A stretch of 64,000 nt of DNA, taken from NCBI RefSeq assembly GCF_028751195.1, contig NZ_CP066784.1:4030001-4094000 (forward strand), given 5' to 3'. A program made the translations under genes and the position numbers. This DNA comes from Alicyclobacillus sp. ALC3 (lineage in GTDB: Bacteria > Bacillota > Bacilli > Alicyclobacillales > Alicyclobacillaceae). Below, piece after piece: positions 1 through 8,652 of the stretch; positions within the stretch are counted from its first letter, which is position 1; each line of letters starts with the position of its first letter. Below the pieces are notes generated by a model that worked only from the letters and a program-made list of their open reading frames with translations, ran no database searches and was not told where the DNA came from.

Positions 1-1
1 A

Positions 2-1612
2 ACGTCTCCAGCGGTCTTGGAAGTGGCCGATTCGCTGCGCAGCGAGTACGTGCTGAGCGTGGCGGGAGAGGTCGTCGCACGGTCGGCCGAAACGGTCAAT
101 TTAAAAATCGCAACGGGCCGGATTGAAGTGCTAGTCGGCGAGGCGGAGCTGTTAAACGCGGCGAAGACACCGCCGTTTTACATTCAGGACGACATTGATG
201 TCGACGAGACAGTGCGTCTGCGCCACCGCTACCTTGACCTGCGGCGGCCACAGATGCAAGCGATGTTGAGGCTGCGCCACCGCGTGTTCCGTGCGTTTCG
301 GGAGTTCTTGGACGACCACGGCTACATCGAAGTTGAGACGCCGATTTTAACGCGCAGTACGCCAGAGGGCGCGCGCGACTACATTGTACCCAGTCGCTTG
401 CAACCTGGGGAGTTCTACGCTTTGCCACAATCACCGCAGCTGTTCAAGCAGCTCCTGATGGTCGGGGGACTCGAGCGGTACTACCAAATTGCCCGCTGTT
501 TTCGGGATGAAGACCTGCGCGCAGACCGGCAGCCGGAGTTCAGTCAGCTCGACATCGAGACATCGTTTTTGCAGATGGACGAACTGCTCGACACCATGGA
601 GCAGATGTTTGTGAACGTGTTTCGGGAGACAATCGGTGTGGAGTTGGCGCGTCCGTTCCAGCGCCTGACCTACCAAGAGGCGATGGACCGCTACGGGTCA
701 GACAAACCAGACCTGCGCTTTGGTATGCCCATCGTCGACATCAGCGACGCGGTACGGGGCACGGGCTTTCGCGTGTTTGAGGATGCGCTCTCGCAGGGGG
801 GTGTCGTCAAGGCAATCGTCGCACCCGACTGTGCACACTTCTCACGTCGACAGACCGACGAGTTGAATGCATATGTGGGGGGGTATGGCCTGAAGGGCGT
901 GGCGCCAATCGCTGTTGACGCAGAGGCCTTCCGCTCGCCGATCGGAAAGTTCCTCGCGCCCGAACAAATGCAAGCCATCGTCGACGCCGCGGGTGCACAG
1001 GTTGGGGATTTAGTCCTCATTGCGGCGGCGCCGCGCAAGCTAGCTCTGCAGGCGCTCGGGGCGCTGCGCCTGAAACTCGGCGACGAACTCGGGCTGATTG
1101 ACGAGAATGCGTTTCGCTTTCTGTGGGTGGTCGATTTTCCGCTCTTCAGCTACGACGAAGGACTTGGCCGGTATGTCCCGGAGCACCACCCGTTTACGAT
1201 GCCGAAGTGGGAAGACCTCGATAAGCTCGAGTCCGACCAAGGTGCTGTGCGGGCACAGGCGTACGACTTGGTGTTGAATGGCTTTGAGTTGTCGTCCGGG
1301 AGCATGCGCATCTACCGCCGTGACATCCAGGAGCGCATGTTCGCCGCGCTTGGCTACAGCCTTGAGGAGGCGCAGGAGAAGTTCGGTTTCTTGTTGAACG
1401 CGTTTGAGTACGGTACACCTCCGCACGGCGGTATTGCGTTTGGGCTCGACCGTATCGTCATGCTGATGGGGAAGGGTAAGTCGTTGCGGGACTGCGTCGC
1501 GTTTCCGAAGACGTCGAGCGCCACGGACCTGATGATGGAGGCTCCGTCGCAAGTGAGCGCGGAGCAACTCAACACATTGCGGTTACAGGTGCGCGGGAGA
1601 ACGAATCAGTAG
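2..1612 (+). CDS. aspS: Aspartyl-tRNA synthetase, 5' end cut by window edge
   Basis: This is the last 536 residues of a class II aminoacyl-tRNA synthetase that charges tRNA-Asp in the cytoplasm. The frame is open from base 2, and the first codons (about S-P-A-V-L-E-V) continue the anticodon-binding OB domain, so roughly 55 residues lie outside the window. Class II motif 2 is visible as FRDEDLRADRQPEF (about residue 165), the bacterial GAD insertion domain follows near the middle, and motif 3 is GGIAFGLDRIVMLM close to the C terminus. The family is usually about 590 residues, which fits. Whether it discriminates tRNA-Asn cannot be told from the sequence. In B. subtilis the gene is likewise followed by 6S RNA and rarA. 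Confidence 0.97.
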   Translation, partial: TSPAVLEVADSLRSEYVLSVAGEVVARSAETVNLKIATGRIEVLVGEAELLNAAKTPPFYIQDDIDVDETVRLRHRYLDLRRPQMQAMLRLRHRVFRAFREFLDDHGYIEVETPILTRSTPEGARDYIVPSRLQPGEFYALPQSPQLFKQLLMVGGLERYYQIARCFRDEDLRADRQPEFSQLDIETSFLQMDELLDTMEQMFVNVFRETIGVELARPFQRLTYQEAMDRYGSDKPDLRFGMPIVDISDAVRGTGFRVFEDALSQGGVVKAIVAPDCAHFSRRQTDELNAYVGGYGLKGVAPIAVDAEAFRSPIGKFLAPEQMQAIVDAAGAQVGDLVLIAAAPRKLALQALGALRLKLGDELGLIDENAFRFLWVVDFPLFSYDEGLGRYVPEHHPFTMPKWEDLDKLESDQGAVRAQAYDLVLNGFELSSGSMRIYRRDIQERMFAALGYSLEEAQEKFGFLLNAFEYGTPPHGGIAFGLDRIVMLMGKGKSLRDCVAFPKTSSATDLMMEAPSQVSAEQLNTLRLQVRGRTNQ

Positions 1613-1679
1613 CCGAGTCGACGGCTGTCACACGGTCTTCGCTGTGTTGTTGAAACGCGTGAGTTCTGCTCATTTCAGG

Positions 1680-1708
1680 TTGTCATTGGCGCCTGGTGGT
1701 GTTAACAT
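1680..1708 (+). promoter_or_regulatory. SigA-type promoter ahead of 6S RNA
   Basis: TTGTCA (1680-1685), a 17-base spacer and TAACAT (1703-1708) form a plausible housekeeping promoter. Transcription would begin near 1715, about 40 bases before the closing stem of the predicted 6S RNA, so the RNA may be made as a longer precursor and trimmed. Confidence 0.5.
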
Positions 1709-1754
1709 AACACCAAGCGAGAGGCGTTCAGAAACGGCATTTCAAGGTTGTGCG

Positions 1755-1945
1755 CCGGAAGCGCCCTGCGCTGTTGGTGTGAACCCACTGTGTTTTGAGC
1801 CAACACCCAAAACACGGGAGGCCGATGTCTCTACCATGAGTAAACGCCTCGCACTGCGAGGACTTACAGAGTGGCTGAGCAGGACACCCACCTGCGAGAG
1901 CAGGTTCAAAACCTCGGGTTTCACGGCATTTGCGGGGCACCATAA
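1755..1945 (+). ncRNA. ssrS: 6S RNA (RNA polymerase-sigma A regulator)
   Basis: This gap after aspS folds as a long rod typical of 6S RNA. The outer stem pairs GCCC..CGC (about 1763-1771) with GCG.GGGC (1932-1938) and GTGAACCC (1779-1786) with GGGTTTCAC (1916-1924). The 3' side of the central bubble carries the family-like block GACACCCACCTG followed by a small CCTGC/GCAGG hairpin and GGTTCAAAACC. An apical hairpin CCTCGC-ACT-GCGAGG lies at about 1847-1861. In B. subtilis the 6S-1 gene (bsrA) sits beside aspS, which supports the call. 6S RNA mimics an open promoter and sequesters sigma-A holoenzyme in stationary phase. The ends are estimated from pairing, not known. Protein ORFs across this stretch have no ribosome binding site. 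Confidence 0.7.
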
Positions 1946-1964
1946 GCGAGTCTTGGGTTGGGGA

Positions 1965-2010
1965 GTGCAGCGGGTCTGCCGAGTGGGCGGACGCTGCACT
2001 TCTTTCGTTT
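1965..2010 (+). terminator. Rho-independent terminator after 6S RNA
   Basis: GTGCAGC pairs with GCTGCAC and, after a two-base bulge, GTCTGCC pairs with GGCGGAC (one G-T), closing a five-base loop. The T-rich run TTCTTTCGTTT follows at 2000-2010. Confidence 0.75.
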
Positions 2011-2052
2011 GGGAAGTTGAAGGTCGCAGTCTGCCTGTTGCAGCCGTTGCTC

Positions 2053-2081
2053 TTTACCCCTTGTCCCCGTGGCATTATAAT
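2053..2081 (+). promoter_or_regulatory. SigA-type promoter of the threonine aldolase gene
   Basis: A perfect -10 box TATAAT (2076-2081) lies 17 bases after TTTACC (2053-2058), which matches the -35 consensus at four of six positions. It sits directly upstream of the TTG start at 2118 and after the 6S terminator. Confidence 0.55.
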
Positions 2082-2117
2082 AAATTCGACTATGTTACTA
2101 GGAAATGAGGCGGCAGC

Positions 2118-3182
2118 TTGACAAGTCAGACTGGAAACACCCCAAGCGGGCGGATTGACCTGCGCAGTGACACCGTCACACAGCCGACCGAAGCGATGCG
2201 AAAGGCAATGGTCGAGGCAGAAGTGGGCGATGATGTATATGGGGAAGACCCCACAGTACTGCGGTTAGAGCAACTGTCGGCAGAATTGCTCGGCAAGGAA
2301 GCAGCGCTGTTCGTGACTAGCGGTACACAAGGGAACCAGGTGGCCATTGCCACGCACGCAGGCCGTGGCGAAGAAGTCATCGCCGAAGCAGAAGCGCACA
2401 TTTTTTACTACGAGGCAGCGGCTGTCGCAGCGATTGCAGGGGCGCAAATTCGGCAACTCACAGGCACCCGCGGGGCACTCGATGCGGATGACGTACAGGC
2501 GGCCATTCGCGAACCGAACGTTCATCATCCCCGCACAGCGCTGATTTCGCTGGAGAATACGCACAACCGGGCGGGGGGAACGGTCATCCCACTCGAGAAC
2601 CTGCGGGCCATTCGCCGCGTTGCGGACGAGTACGGTGTCCCTGTGCATATGGACGGAGCGCGTCTGTTCAATGCTGCAGTGGCGTCTGGTGTGTCTGCCA
2701 AGGCGATTGCAGAGACGGTTGACACTGTGCAAATTTGCCTGTCCAAGGGCCTCTGTGCGCCCGTCGGGTCGCTTGTTGTCGGACCGCGCGAGTTCATTGA
2801 ACGCGCCCGTCAGTGGCGCAAACGGCTAGGTGGCGGCATGCGTCAGGCCGGCATCATAGCGGCGCCGGGCATCATTGCGCTTACAGAGATGGTGGACCGT
2901 CTCGCGGAAGACCATGCGAACGCCCGGTGGCTGGCTGAACACCTTGCCGAATTGCCTGGCGTCACGGTGAACCTCGAAACCGTCCAGACCAACATCGTCA
3001 TCGCGGACATCGGCGGGACAGGCCTGTCGGCGCCAGAGTTTCTCGCCCGACTTCAGGAGAAGGGCGTTCTCGCGACGTCCTTCGGTGGTACGCGGATTCG
3101 CTTTGTGACCCACCACGACGTGACACGGACAGACCTGGAAGCGGCAGTCCCAGTGATTTCCCGGGTGATTGCTGGCGCGTAA
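2118..3182 (+). CDS. ltaE: Low-specificity L-threonine aldolase
   Basis: A 354-residue fold-type I PLP enzyme predicted to cleave L-threonine or L-allo-threonine to glycine and acetaldehyde. The family signature [16 protein letters not shown] opens the protein, [11 protein letters not shown] follows, and the PLP lysine lies in [12 protein letters not shown] near residue 210. The length is normal for bacterial beta-eliminating-lyase-like aldolases. The TTG start at 2118 is chosen because GAGG precedes it at 2107-2110 and the family N terminus fits. It has its own promoter and sits between 6S RNA and rarA, an insertion relative to the B. subtilis order. The exact stereospecificity cannot be read from sequence. 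Confidence 0.92.
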   Translation: MTSQTGNTPSGRIDLRSDTVTQPTEAMRKAMVEAEVGDDVYGEDPTVLRLEQLSAELLGKEAALFVTSGTQGNQVAIATHAGRGEEVIAEAEAHIFYYEAAAVAAIAGAQIRQLTGTRGALDADDVQAAIREPNVHHPRTALISLENTHNRAGGTVIPLENLRAIRRVADEYGVPVHMDGARLFNAAVASGVSAKAIAETVDTVQICLSKGLCAPVGSLVVGPREFIERARQWRKRLGGGMRQAGIIAAPGIIALTEMVDRLAEDHANARWLAEHLAELPGVTVNLETVQTNIVIADIGGTGLSAPEFLARLQEKGVLATSFGGTRIRFVTHHDVTRTDLEAAVPVISRVIAGA

Positions 3183-3202
3183 GGCAGTTTTTCGCCGAGA
3201 AA

Positions 3203-4504
3203 GTGGTGACCAGCATGGATCTCTTCAGCGTCGCAAATGAACGGGAAAACGAGGCAAGTGCGCCACTCGCCTTTCGCATGCGCCCTCGGTCTCTGGATGA
3301 AGTCGTCGGACAGAAGTCCGTCGTGGGCCCTGGTACGCTGCTCCGGCGCGTCATTGAGGCTGACCGGTTGGTCAGCGTAATCTTCTTCGGGCCACCGGGG
3401 ACGGGAAAGACGACTTTGGCGCACGTGATTGCCAATGCGACGAAAGCTCGGTTTGAAACGTTGAATGCGGTCTCGTCAGGGGTTGCGGACATCCGGCGCG
3501 TGGTGCAGGAGGCGCAGGACGAACGAAAACTTTACGGGCACAAGACAGTGTTGTTTATTGACGAAATCCACCGCTTCAACAAGTCGCAGCAGGACGCTCT
3601 GCTGCCGTACGTCGAAGGTGGTCTGCTGGTGCTCATCGGTGCGACTACAGAGAACCCGTACTTTGAGGTCAATCCGGCGCTTGTCTCGCGGTCCCACATC
3701 TTCCGTTTGGAGCCGCTTGCGCAAGCGGACGTGCGGGAGTTGCTGCAACGAGCGTTGGCAGACGAGGTGAATGGGCTTGGCAGGCTGCAGGCCACACTGT
3801 TACCAGAAGCACAAGCGGTGTTAATCCAGTACGCTGCTGGGGACGCGCGGCGCGCGTTAAACTCGCTCGAACTCGCGGCGATTTCGGCTCCCGTGGGCGC
3901 AGACGGGCACCCTGTGATTGACGCCGAGCAGGCACGCCAATCGATTCAAGAGCGGCAGGTGCTCTATGACAAGACTGGGGACGAGCACTACGACACCATT
4001 TCCGCGTTTATCAAGTCGGTGCGCGGTTCCGACCCGGATGCGGCGGTGCTGTGGCTTGCCAAAATGATTGCGGCTGGTGAAGATCCGAAGTTTATCGCGC
4101 GCCGGTTGATTATTCTCGCCTCCGAAGACATCGGCAACGCCGACCCGCACGGCTTGCCGCTCGCTGTCGCAGCGCTGCACGCGGTAGAAGCTGTCGGCAT
4201 GCCGGAAGGTCGGATTCCCCTCGCACAGGCGACGACTTACCTGGCGTCGGCGAAAAAATCGAATGCGGCGTACAAAGCGGTCAATCAGGCACTCGCAGAC
4301 GTTGGAACTGGCCTTGGTGTACGCGTGCCTGTGCACTTGCGCGGAACTGGCTACAGCGGGGCGGCAGCTCTTGGCAGCGGCCAAGGCTACTTATATCCGC
4401 ATGACTACCCGGGCCACACTGTCAAGCAAAACTACTGGCCAGAGGGCGTGAATCCGAAAAAGTACTACGAACCAGATGGGGATGAAGGGAGAAAACCCGA
4501 TTGA
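3203..4504 (+). CDS. rarA: Replication-associated recombination protein A (AAA+ ATPase)
   Basis: A 433-residue MgsA/RarA/WRNIP1-type ATPase that acts at stalled replication forks. Walker A is GPPGTGKTT (about residues 63-71), Walker B is LFIDEIHRF (about 116-124), and the C-terminal helical tetramerisation region with GYLYPHDYPGH ends the protein. The length matches the family. The start is uncertain: GTG 3203, GTG 3206 and ATG 3215 are in frame and none has a strong ribosome binding site. Its TGA overlaps the TTG start of cymR (TTGA at 4501-4504), which implies translational coupling. rarA next to cymR-iscS is the B. subtilis arrangement (yrvN-cymR-yrvO). Confidence 0.95.
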   Translation: MVTSMDLFSVANERENEASAPLAFRMRPRSLDEVVGQKSVVGPGTLLRRVIEADRLVSVIFFGPPGTGKTTLAHVIANATKARFETLNAVSSGVADIRRVVQEAQDERKLYGHKTVLFIDEIHRFNKSQQDALLPYVEGGLLVLIGATTENPYFEVNPALVSRSHIFRLEPLAQADVRELLQRALADEVNGLGRLQATLLPEAQAVLIQYAAGDARRALNSLELAAISAPVGADGHPVIDAEQARQSIQERQVLYDKTGDEHYDTISAFIKSVRGSDPDAAVLWLAKMIAAGEDPKFIARRLIILASEDIGNADPHGLPLAVAALHAVEAVGMPEGRIPLAQATTYLASAKKSNAAYKAVNQALADVGTGLGVRVPVHLRGTGYSGAAALGSGQGYLYPHDYPGHTVKQNYWPEGVNPKKYYEPDGDEGRKPD

Positions 4505-4911
4505 AGATTTCGACCAAGGGCCGATACGGGCTCATGCTCCTCGTGGACCTCGCAATTCACGGAGGGGAGTCGCCGATCTCTCTGAAGTCGATCGCAGAAC
4601 GTCAGGGGCTCTCTGACCACTACTTGGAACAACTCATCGCGCCGCTGCGCAATGCCGGATTCGTGCGCAGTGTGCGTGGCGCGTACGGCGGATATGTGCT
4701 GGCTAGGCCGGCGACTGAAGTTGGAGTACGCGATGTGATTTTGACACTGGAAGGTCCGCTTGACATTGTCGATGAGGACTTCGACGATGGGTTGTCGCCG
4801 CTCTGGGACCGCCTGCGTGAAGCAGTCGACCAGGTCCTCCAGTCCGTGAGCCTGCAGGACTTGGTCGAAATGCGGCAGGCAGGACAAGGACCGTACATGT
4901 TTTACATTTGA
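4501..4911 (+). CDS. cymR: Rrf2-family regulator of cysteine metabolism
   Basis: A 136-residue winged-helix Rrf2 protein starting MKISTKGRYGLMLLVDLA. The DNA-recognition part is in the first 60 residues (SDHYLEQLIAPLRNAGFV). No cysteine is present anywhere, so it cannot hold the Fe-S cluster of IscR. This points to CymR, which in B. subtilis represses cysteine uptake and synthesis genes together with CysK. The TTG start at 4501 is preceded by AAGGGAGA. It overlaps the rarA stop and lies 9 bases before the cysteine desulfurase gene, so the two probably share an mRNA. Confidence 0.9.
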   Translation: MKISTKGRYGLMLLVDLAIHGGESPISLKSIAERQGLSDHYLEQLIAPLRNAGFVRSVRGAYGGYVLARPATEVGVRDVILTLEGPLDIVDEDFDDGLSPLWDRLREAVDQVLQSVSLQDLVEMRQAGQGPYMFYI

Positions 4912-4920
4912 GCCGAATGG

Positions 4921-6081
4921 GTGACTGTCGTGATCTACTTAGACAATGCGGCTACGACACCGCTTTTGCCGCAGGTGCGAACGGCGATGTTGCCGTTTCT
5001 CGATGAGCACTTTGGCAATCCATCCAGTGTCCACAGCATTGGCCGCGAGGCCCGTCGGGCGGTGGAGATTGGACGGGAGCGCGTGGCTCGACTGCTTGGT
5101 TGCTCACCAGAGCGAGTTGTATTCACGAGCGGCGGGACAGAGGCGAATGAGAGCGCGCTCGTCGGCGCCTGGCTCGCGGCACGAAAAGCAGGGCGGACTG
5201 AAATCGTGACGACCGCAGTGGAACACCACGCTGTGCTCGAGCCTTGCGAAATGTTACAGTCGTTTGCGGCGAAGGTGACTTACGTCGCACCACGGCCTGA
5301 CGGCGGGGTAGAGATTGAAGACATACTGGCCGCAGTCACTGACAAGACGGCAGTGGTCTCCGTGATGTACGTGAACAACGAGCTCGGAACAGTCAATGAC
5401 GTGGCTGCGATCGCTGCGGCAATACACGAGCGCGATCCGAACGTGATTGTCCACAGCGACATGGTCCAGGCGGCGCCTGTTGTGAGACTTTACCTAGAGG
5501 ACACGCAGGTCGACCTGGCAACCATCTCCGCGCATAAACTCCACGGTCCGAAAGGCGTCGGTGCACTCTATGTGCGTAAGGGACGACCGTGGCAACCTGT
5601 GTTGCGCGGTGGCAACCAAGAACAAAGGCGCCGTGCTGGCACGGAAAACACAGCTGGCATCGTGGGCTTTGGCGAGGCCGCAGACCGGCTGAGCTCTGAA
5701 TTCGAAGGTCACCTGCGACACCTCAAAGAGTTGCGCGCAGTGTTTCGCGCAGGACTTGCGACCATTCCGGAGGTAGTTGTAAACTCCCCGGACGACGCTT
5801 CACCTGCCATCGTCAACGTCCGGTTCGCTGGCATTCTGAGTGAACGCCTGCTGATGCGTCTCGACTTGGCGGGTGTGGCAGCGTCAGCCGGAGCAGCGTG
5901 TACAGCCGGATCGCTGGAACCGAGTCACGTACTCGTGGCGTGCGGGCAGTCTTTGTCAGCGGTGAAGTGCGCGGTTCGGTTCAGTTTTTCAAGTCAGACA
6001 GCTACCTCGGAAGTTCGTCGAGCAATGCAAATTTTGTCGCATGAAGTCGCGATGCTTCGTCAGACAAATCGGATATCATGA
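4921..6081 (+). CDS. iscS: Cysteine desulfurase (IscS/NifS family)
   Basis: A 386-residue PLP enzyme that mobilises sulfur from L-cysteine. It starts with the family pattern IYLDNAATTPL. The PLP lysine is Lys206 in SAHKLHGPKG. The persulfide cysteine is Cys327 in SAGAACTAGS, on a long flexible loop as in group I enzymes. Two GTG codons are possible starts (4921 and 4930). The second gives the usual M-I-Y-L-D-N start and has GGGTGA five bases upstream, so the true protein may be three residues shorter. In B. subtilis the corresponding gene (yrvO) feeds MnmA for tRNA thiolation. mnmA does not follow here. Confidence 0.93.
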   Translation: MTVVIYLDNAATTPLLPQVRTAMLPFLDEHFGNPSSVHSIGREARRAVEIGRERVARLLGCSPERVVFTSGGTEANESALVGAWLAARKAGRTEIVTTAVEHHAVLEPCEMLQSFAAKVTYVAPRPDGGVEIEDILAAVTDKTAVVSVMYVNNELGTVNDVAAIAAAIHERDPNVIVHSDMVQAAPVVRLYLEDTQVDLATISAHKLHGPKGVGALYVRKGRPWQPVLRGGNQEQRRRAGTENTAGIVGFGEAADRLSSEFEGHLRHLKELRAVFRAGLATIPEVVVNSPDDASPAIVNVRFAGILSERLLMRLDLAGVAASAGAACTAGSLEPSHVLVACGQSLSAVKCAVRFSFSSQTATSEVRRAMQILSHEVAMLRQTNRIS

Positions 6082-6340
6082 CGATCCAATGAACGTTGTC
6101 TCTCTGCGTGAGTCCTTCCAGCATTTGCATTGCGCGATTTTTAGGGCGGGGAGTACGATGAAGACGAACTAGCCGCTTTGACTGATGTTCCGTGCAAAGT
6201 TTTCACTCAGGCGGTGGGTACGGATGGGGCCAATCACATGGGTTGAAGCTATCCCGTGAAGTTTATGGAAGCAGCCTGCTGGGCAGGCTATGTAATAAGA
6301 CAGTCATATGATTCTGCAGCTGGCAAAGGAGATAGAGTGA
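6082..6340 (+). other. Non-coding gap after iscS
   Basis: No supported gene is seen in this 259-base gap. It holds a small hairpin, AGCCTGC-TGG-GCAGGCT (6273-6289), about 50 bases before the zinc-ribbon gene. This is too short and lacks the T run of a convincing terminator. Short ATG frames at 6090 and 6308 have no ribosome binding site. A mnmA remnant was looked for and not found. Confidence 0.4.
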
Positions 6341-6532
6341 ATGAGATGCCCACACTGCAACTGCCGAGATATCGGTAAAATTGGAGCGAACCAGTTCTAT
6401 TGCTGGGGATGCTTTATGGAGTTCTCCGTGACTGGAGAAGAAGTGAAGGTCTACGAAGTTGCGGAAGACGGTTCATTAATTTCTGTTGCGGACATGCCTG
6501 GAGAGGTAGAGGTCAGTACAGGCATTATCTAG
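6341..6532 (+). CDS. Small zinc-ribbon protein, function unknown
   Basis: A 63-residue protein with an unusually clear ribosome binding site, AAAGGAGAT at 6324-6332. Two CxxC knuckles, Cys3-Cys6 and Cys21-Cys24, are spaced as in a zinc ribbon, with an extra Cys8. The rest is short beta-rich sequence with an acidic C-terminal half (EVKVYEVAEDGS). Small proteins of this look occur in many Bacillales but I know of no assigned function. A nucleic-acid or protein-binding role would be the usual guess for a zinc ribbon. It stands alone on the plus strand, converging with the minus-strand fluoride channel genes. Confidence 0.8.
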   Translation: MRCPHCNCRDIGKIGANQFYCWGCFMEFSVTGEEVKVYEVAEDGSLISVADMPGEVEVSTGII

Positions 6533-6614
6533 CGGCAGTGACCCGGCGCCGATACGATGATAGATGCAGGGAGAGACTTTTGACGAAGTCTGTCCCTGTT
6601 TTAGTGGAACCGGC

Positions 6615-6980
6615 TTAGAGTCCATACAAGCCGATTCCGGCAGCCGCTAGTCCAAACAAAAAACTTGCAGCGGCGTAGGTAGCGGCGGCGCTGTAACGGC
6701 GCTCCCGCATTAGGATGACCAACTCGTAGGAGAAGGTGGAAAATGTCGTGTATGCGCCACACATCCCTACTCCGAGCAACAGCATTACGAAGGTATGAAC
6801 CTGTGGCAACCATGCGGCCATTGAACGGGTGAACAAACCGAGCAAGAACGCGCCGGAGACGTTGATAAAGAGCGTTGCGATGGGAAAGGCGACAGTCATT
6901 CTGCCGCTAATGAGACGTGACAATTCATAGCGCATCAGTGCCCCAATAATCCCTCCGGCACCTACCAGCAAAAGTGACAA
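6615..6980 (-). CDS. crcB: Fluoride channel subunit CrcB/Fluc (second gene of pair)
   Basis: A 121-residue protein with four membrane segments of the Fluc/CrcB family, which export fluoride as dual-topology dimers. Family hallmarks are GGIIGALMRYELSR near the N terminus, TLFINVSGAFLLG in segment 2 and GAYTTFSTFSYE in segment 3. The start is taken as TTG at 6980, with GGGGG about nine bases upstream. It is the downstream member of a two-gene minus-strand unit. Paired, slightly different Fluc genes often form heterodimers in Bacillales. That is an inference here. Confidence 0.9.
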   Translation of the reverse strand: MSLLLVGAGGIIGALMRYELSRLISGRMTVAFPIATLFINVSGAFLLGLFTRSMAAWLPQVHTFVMLLLGVGMCGAYTTFSTFSYELVILMRERRYSAAATYAAASFLFGLAAAGIGLYGL

Positions 6981-7018
6981 TCCTCAGTACCCCCGTCCCC
7001 TGCTAAAGCGTACAACCG

Positions 7019-7426
7019 TCATCGTTGCGAATCAGACCCTACGGATTCAAACCGCAACCGGGTCTGCCACATGGCGATGTAATAGCCAAGACCAGCGGCG
7101 CCGACGCCGAAAACAAACGACAGTCCCACGTACAAGCCTGCTACTGCAAGCATATTCGCATGTACAAGCTGCCATGTTTCTACGCTGAACGTCGAAAAAG
7201 TCGTAAACGCTCCGACGAGCCCGGTACCGACGCCGAGTCGGATGTGCGGATGAATCGAGATGCGCTCCAGTGTAATTGTGTAGAACCAGGCGAGGAAAAG
7301 GGACCCGGCGATGTTAATACACAGCGTCGCGATGGGGAAGCCATTGACAGTACCGACCCATTCGCCAATCAGAAAGCGAAGACATGCTCCGATGAACCCT
7401 CCGATCGCAACGGCAAGGTAAGCCAC
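7019..7426 (-). CDS. crcB: Fluoride channel subunit CrcB/Fluc (first gene of pair)
   Basis: A 135-residue Fluc/CrcB protein with four predicted membrane helices. Motifs are GGFIGACLRFLIGEW, TLCINIAGSLFLAW and GAFTTFSTFSVETW. The start is GTG at 7426 with AAAGGGGGAA upstream. It precedes the second crcB by 38 bases, and both are probably transcribed from the minus-strand promoter at 7476-7505. I see no sequence in the leader that matches the fluoride riboswitch core, so regulation by fluoride is not supported by the sequence. Confidence 0.9.
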   Translation of the reverse strand: MAYLAVAIGGFIGACLRFLIGEWVGTVNGFPIATLCINIAGSLFLAWFYTITLERISIHPHIRLGVGTGLVGAFTTFSTFSVETWQLVHANMLAVAGLYVGLSFVFGVGAAGLGYYIAMWQTRLRFESVGSDSQR

Positions 7427-7475
7427 TACCCAATTCCCCCTTTTGATTCGCCACCGGGTTGGACATCATAGCAAA

Positions 7476-7505
7476 AGTATACGGAAGGCTTGCTTCGTCG
7501 CGCAA
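7476..7505 (-). promoter_or_regulatory. SigA-type promoter of the crcB pair
   Basis: Reading the minus strand, TTGCGC (7505-7500), an 18-base spacer and TATACT (7481-7476) precede the GTG start at 7426 by about 50 bases. Confidence 0.5.
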
Positions 7506-7579
7506 GTTGCGAACACGCGAACGCAGCGGACAAGCCGGCGTTGTTCCTGCATATACTCTGTCCGAAGGGGGGTTGAAAA

Positions 7580-8641
7580 GTGGACGTGTCCAGCAGAACC
7601 CTGCGAGTCGTTCTGACGGTGCTGGCAGTTCTTTTGTGCATTTATCTCTTCGGGCAAATTCGCGGTTTCATTTACGACATTTGGGGAATTCTGCGGGCGC
7701 TCGTAATCCCCTTCCTCGTCGCGTTGATCATAACCTATTTGCTTGAACCGCTCGTCAACCTTCTGACGGCGCGAAGGGTGCCTAGAGGTGTCGCGATTAT
7801 CGTGATTTACTGCGCGTTCATCTTGTCTATGGTCGTCGCAGTGCTCAACGCCATTCCGATGATCAATCGGCAAATTGCGCAACTCGGGCAGCACTTGCCC
7901 GCACTCATCGCTCAGGCAGACCACTGGCTCGACGAGCTGACACGCCGCAAACAGTACTTGCCGGAAGCGGTGCGTAAAGGGATTGAATCGTCGCTGCAAC
8001 AGTCAGAGCAGCACCTGACGCAGTACGCCGCTGGTGCGCTCACCATGCTCAGCGGCACGATTAACGTTCTGTTCATAGCCTTTACGATCCCGTTTCTCGC
8101 CTTTTACATGTTGAAGGACGCGAAGGCGATTGGACGCGGCATCGTCAAGCTGTCACCTGAGCGGTATCGTGACGATGTGACGAGGACCCTGCGAGGGATT
8201 GACGAAACGCTCGGAAGTTACGTTCGTGGGCAACTGCTGGTTATGTTGGCGGTGGGCGTTTTAACCTACGCTGGGCTGCTTGTGGTCCGCATGCCGTACG
8301 CGTTGTTGTTGGCGCTTTTTCTCGCGCTCTCTGACCTGATTCCCTACATTGGCCCAGTCATCGGTGCTGCGCCGGCAGTTTTGCTGGCGTTCGCGATGAG
8401 TCCGCAGATGGCTTTAAAGGTACTCATCGTCATCGTCATCGTGCAACAAGCTGAAGGGAATCTGCTGTCGCCGCAGATTATGGGCCGGTCACTGAAACTG
8501 CATCCGATGGCGATTGTTGCGGCGCTGCTCATCGGTGGCGAAGTTGGAGGAATGTTGGGGTTGCTCGTCGCTGTTCCTGTCCTCGCTGTACTGAAGGTTG
8601 TCTGGCAGAACGTCCGCGAGATTAAAGCACCGATTGAGTAA
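7580..8641 (+). CDS. AI-2E-family membrane permease (YrrI-like)
   Basis: A 353-residue polytopic protein of the AI-2E transporter superfamily (UPF0118). Hydrophobic pairs near residues 10-30 and 40-60, a polar cytoplasmic middle (about 95-140), and the conserved block of helices after residue 200 with SDLIPYIGPVIG are all visible. The GTG start follows GAAGGGGGG. The position before alaS equals B. subtilis yrrI. The true substrate is unknown for most members. Some relatives transport autoinducer-2 or act as Na+/H+ antiporters, so the family name should not be read as a function. Confidence 0.85.
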   Translation: MDVSSRTLRVVLTVLAVLLCIYLFGQIRGFIYDIWGILRALVIPFLVALIITYLLEPLVNLLTARRVPRGVAIIVIYCAFILSMVVAVLNAIPMINRQIAQLGQHLPALIAQADHWLDELTRRKQYLPEAVRKGIESSLQQSEQHLTQYAAGALTMLSGTINVLFIAFTIPFLAFYMLKDAKAIGRGIVKLSPERYRDDVTRTLRGIDETLGSYVRGQLLVMLAVGVLTYAGLLVVRMPYALLLALFLALSDLIPYIGPVIGAAPAVLLAFAMSPQMALKVLIVIVIVQQAEGNLLSPQIMGRSLKLHPMAIVAALLIGGEVGGMLGLLVAVPVLAVLKVVWQNVREIKAPIE

Positions 8642-8652
8642 CAACAGTCCGT

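Noticed and set aside
1861-1925. tRNA-like GGTTCAAAACC loop in the gap after aspS
   Set aside because: No acceptor stem, anticodon arm or CCA context. The block belongs to the 3' central region of 6S RNA.
1644-2108. A 154-residue plus-strand open frame (and an 85- and 115-residue frame opposite) in the gap after aspS
   Set aside because: No ribosome binding site, no family resemblance, and the region folds as 6S RNA with its own promoter and terminator.
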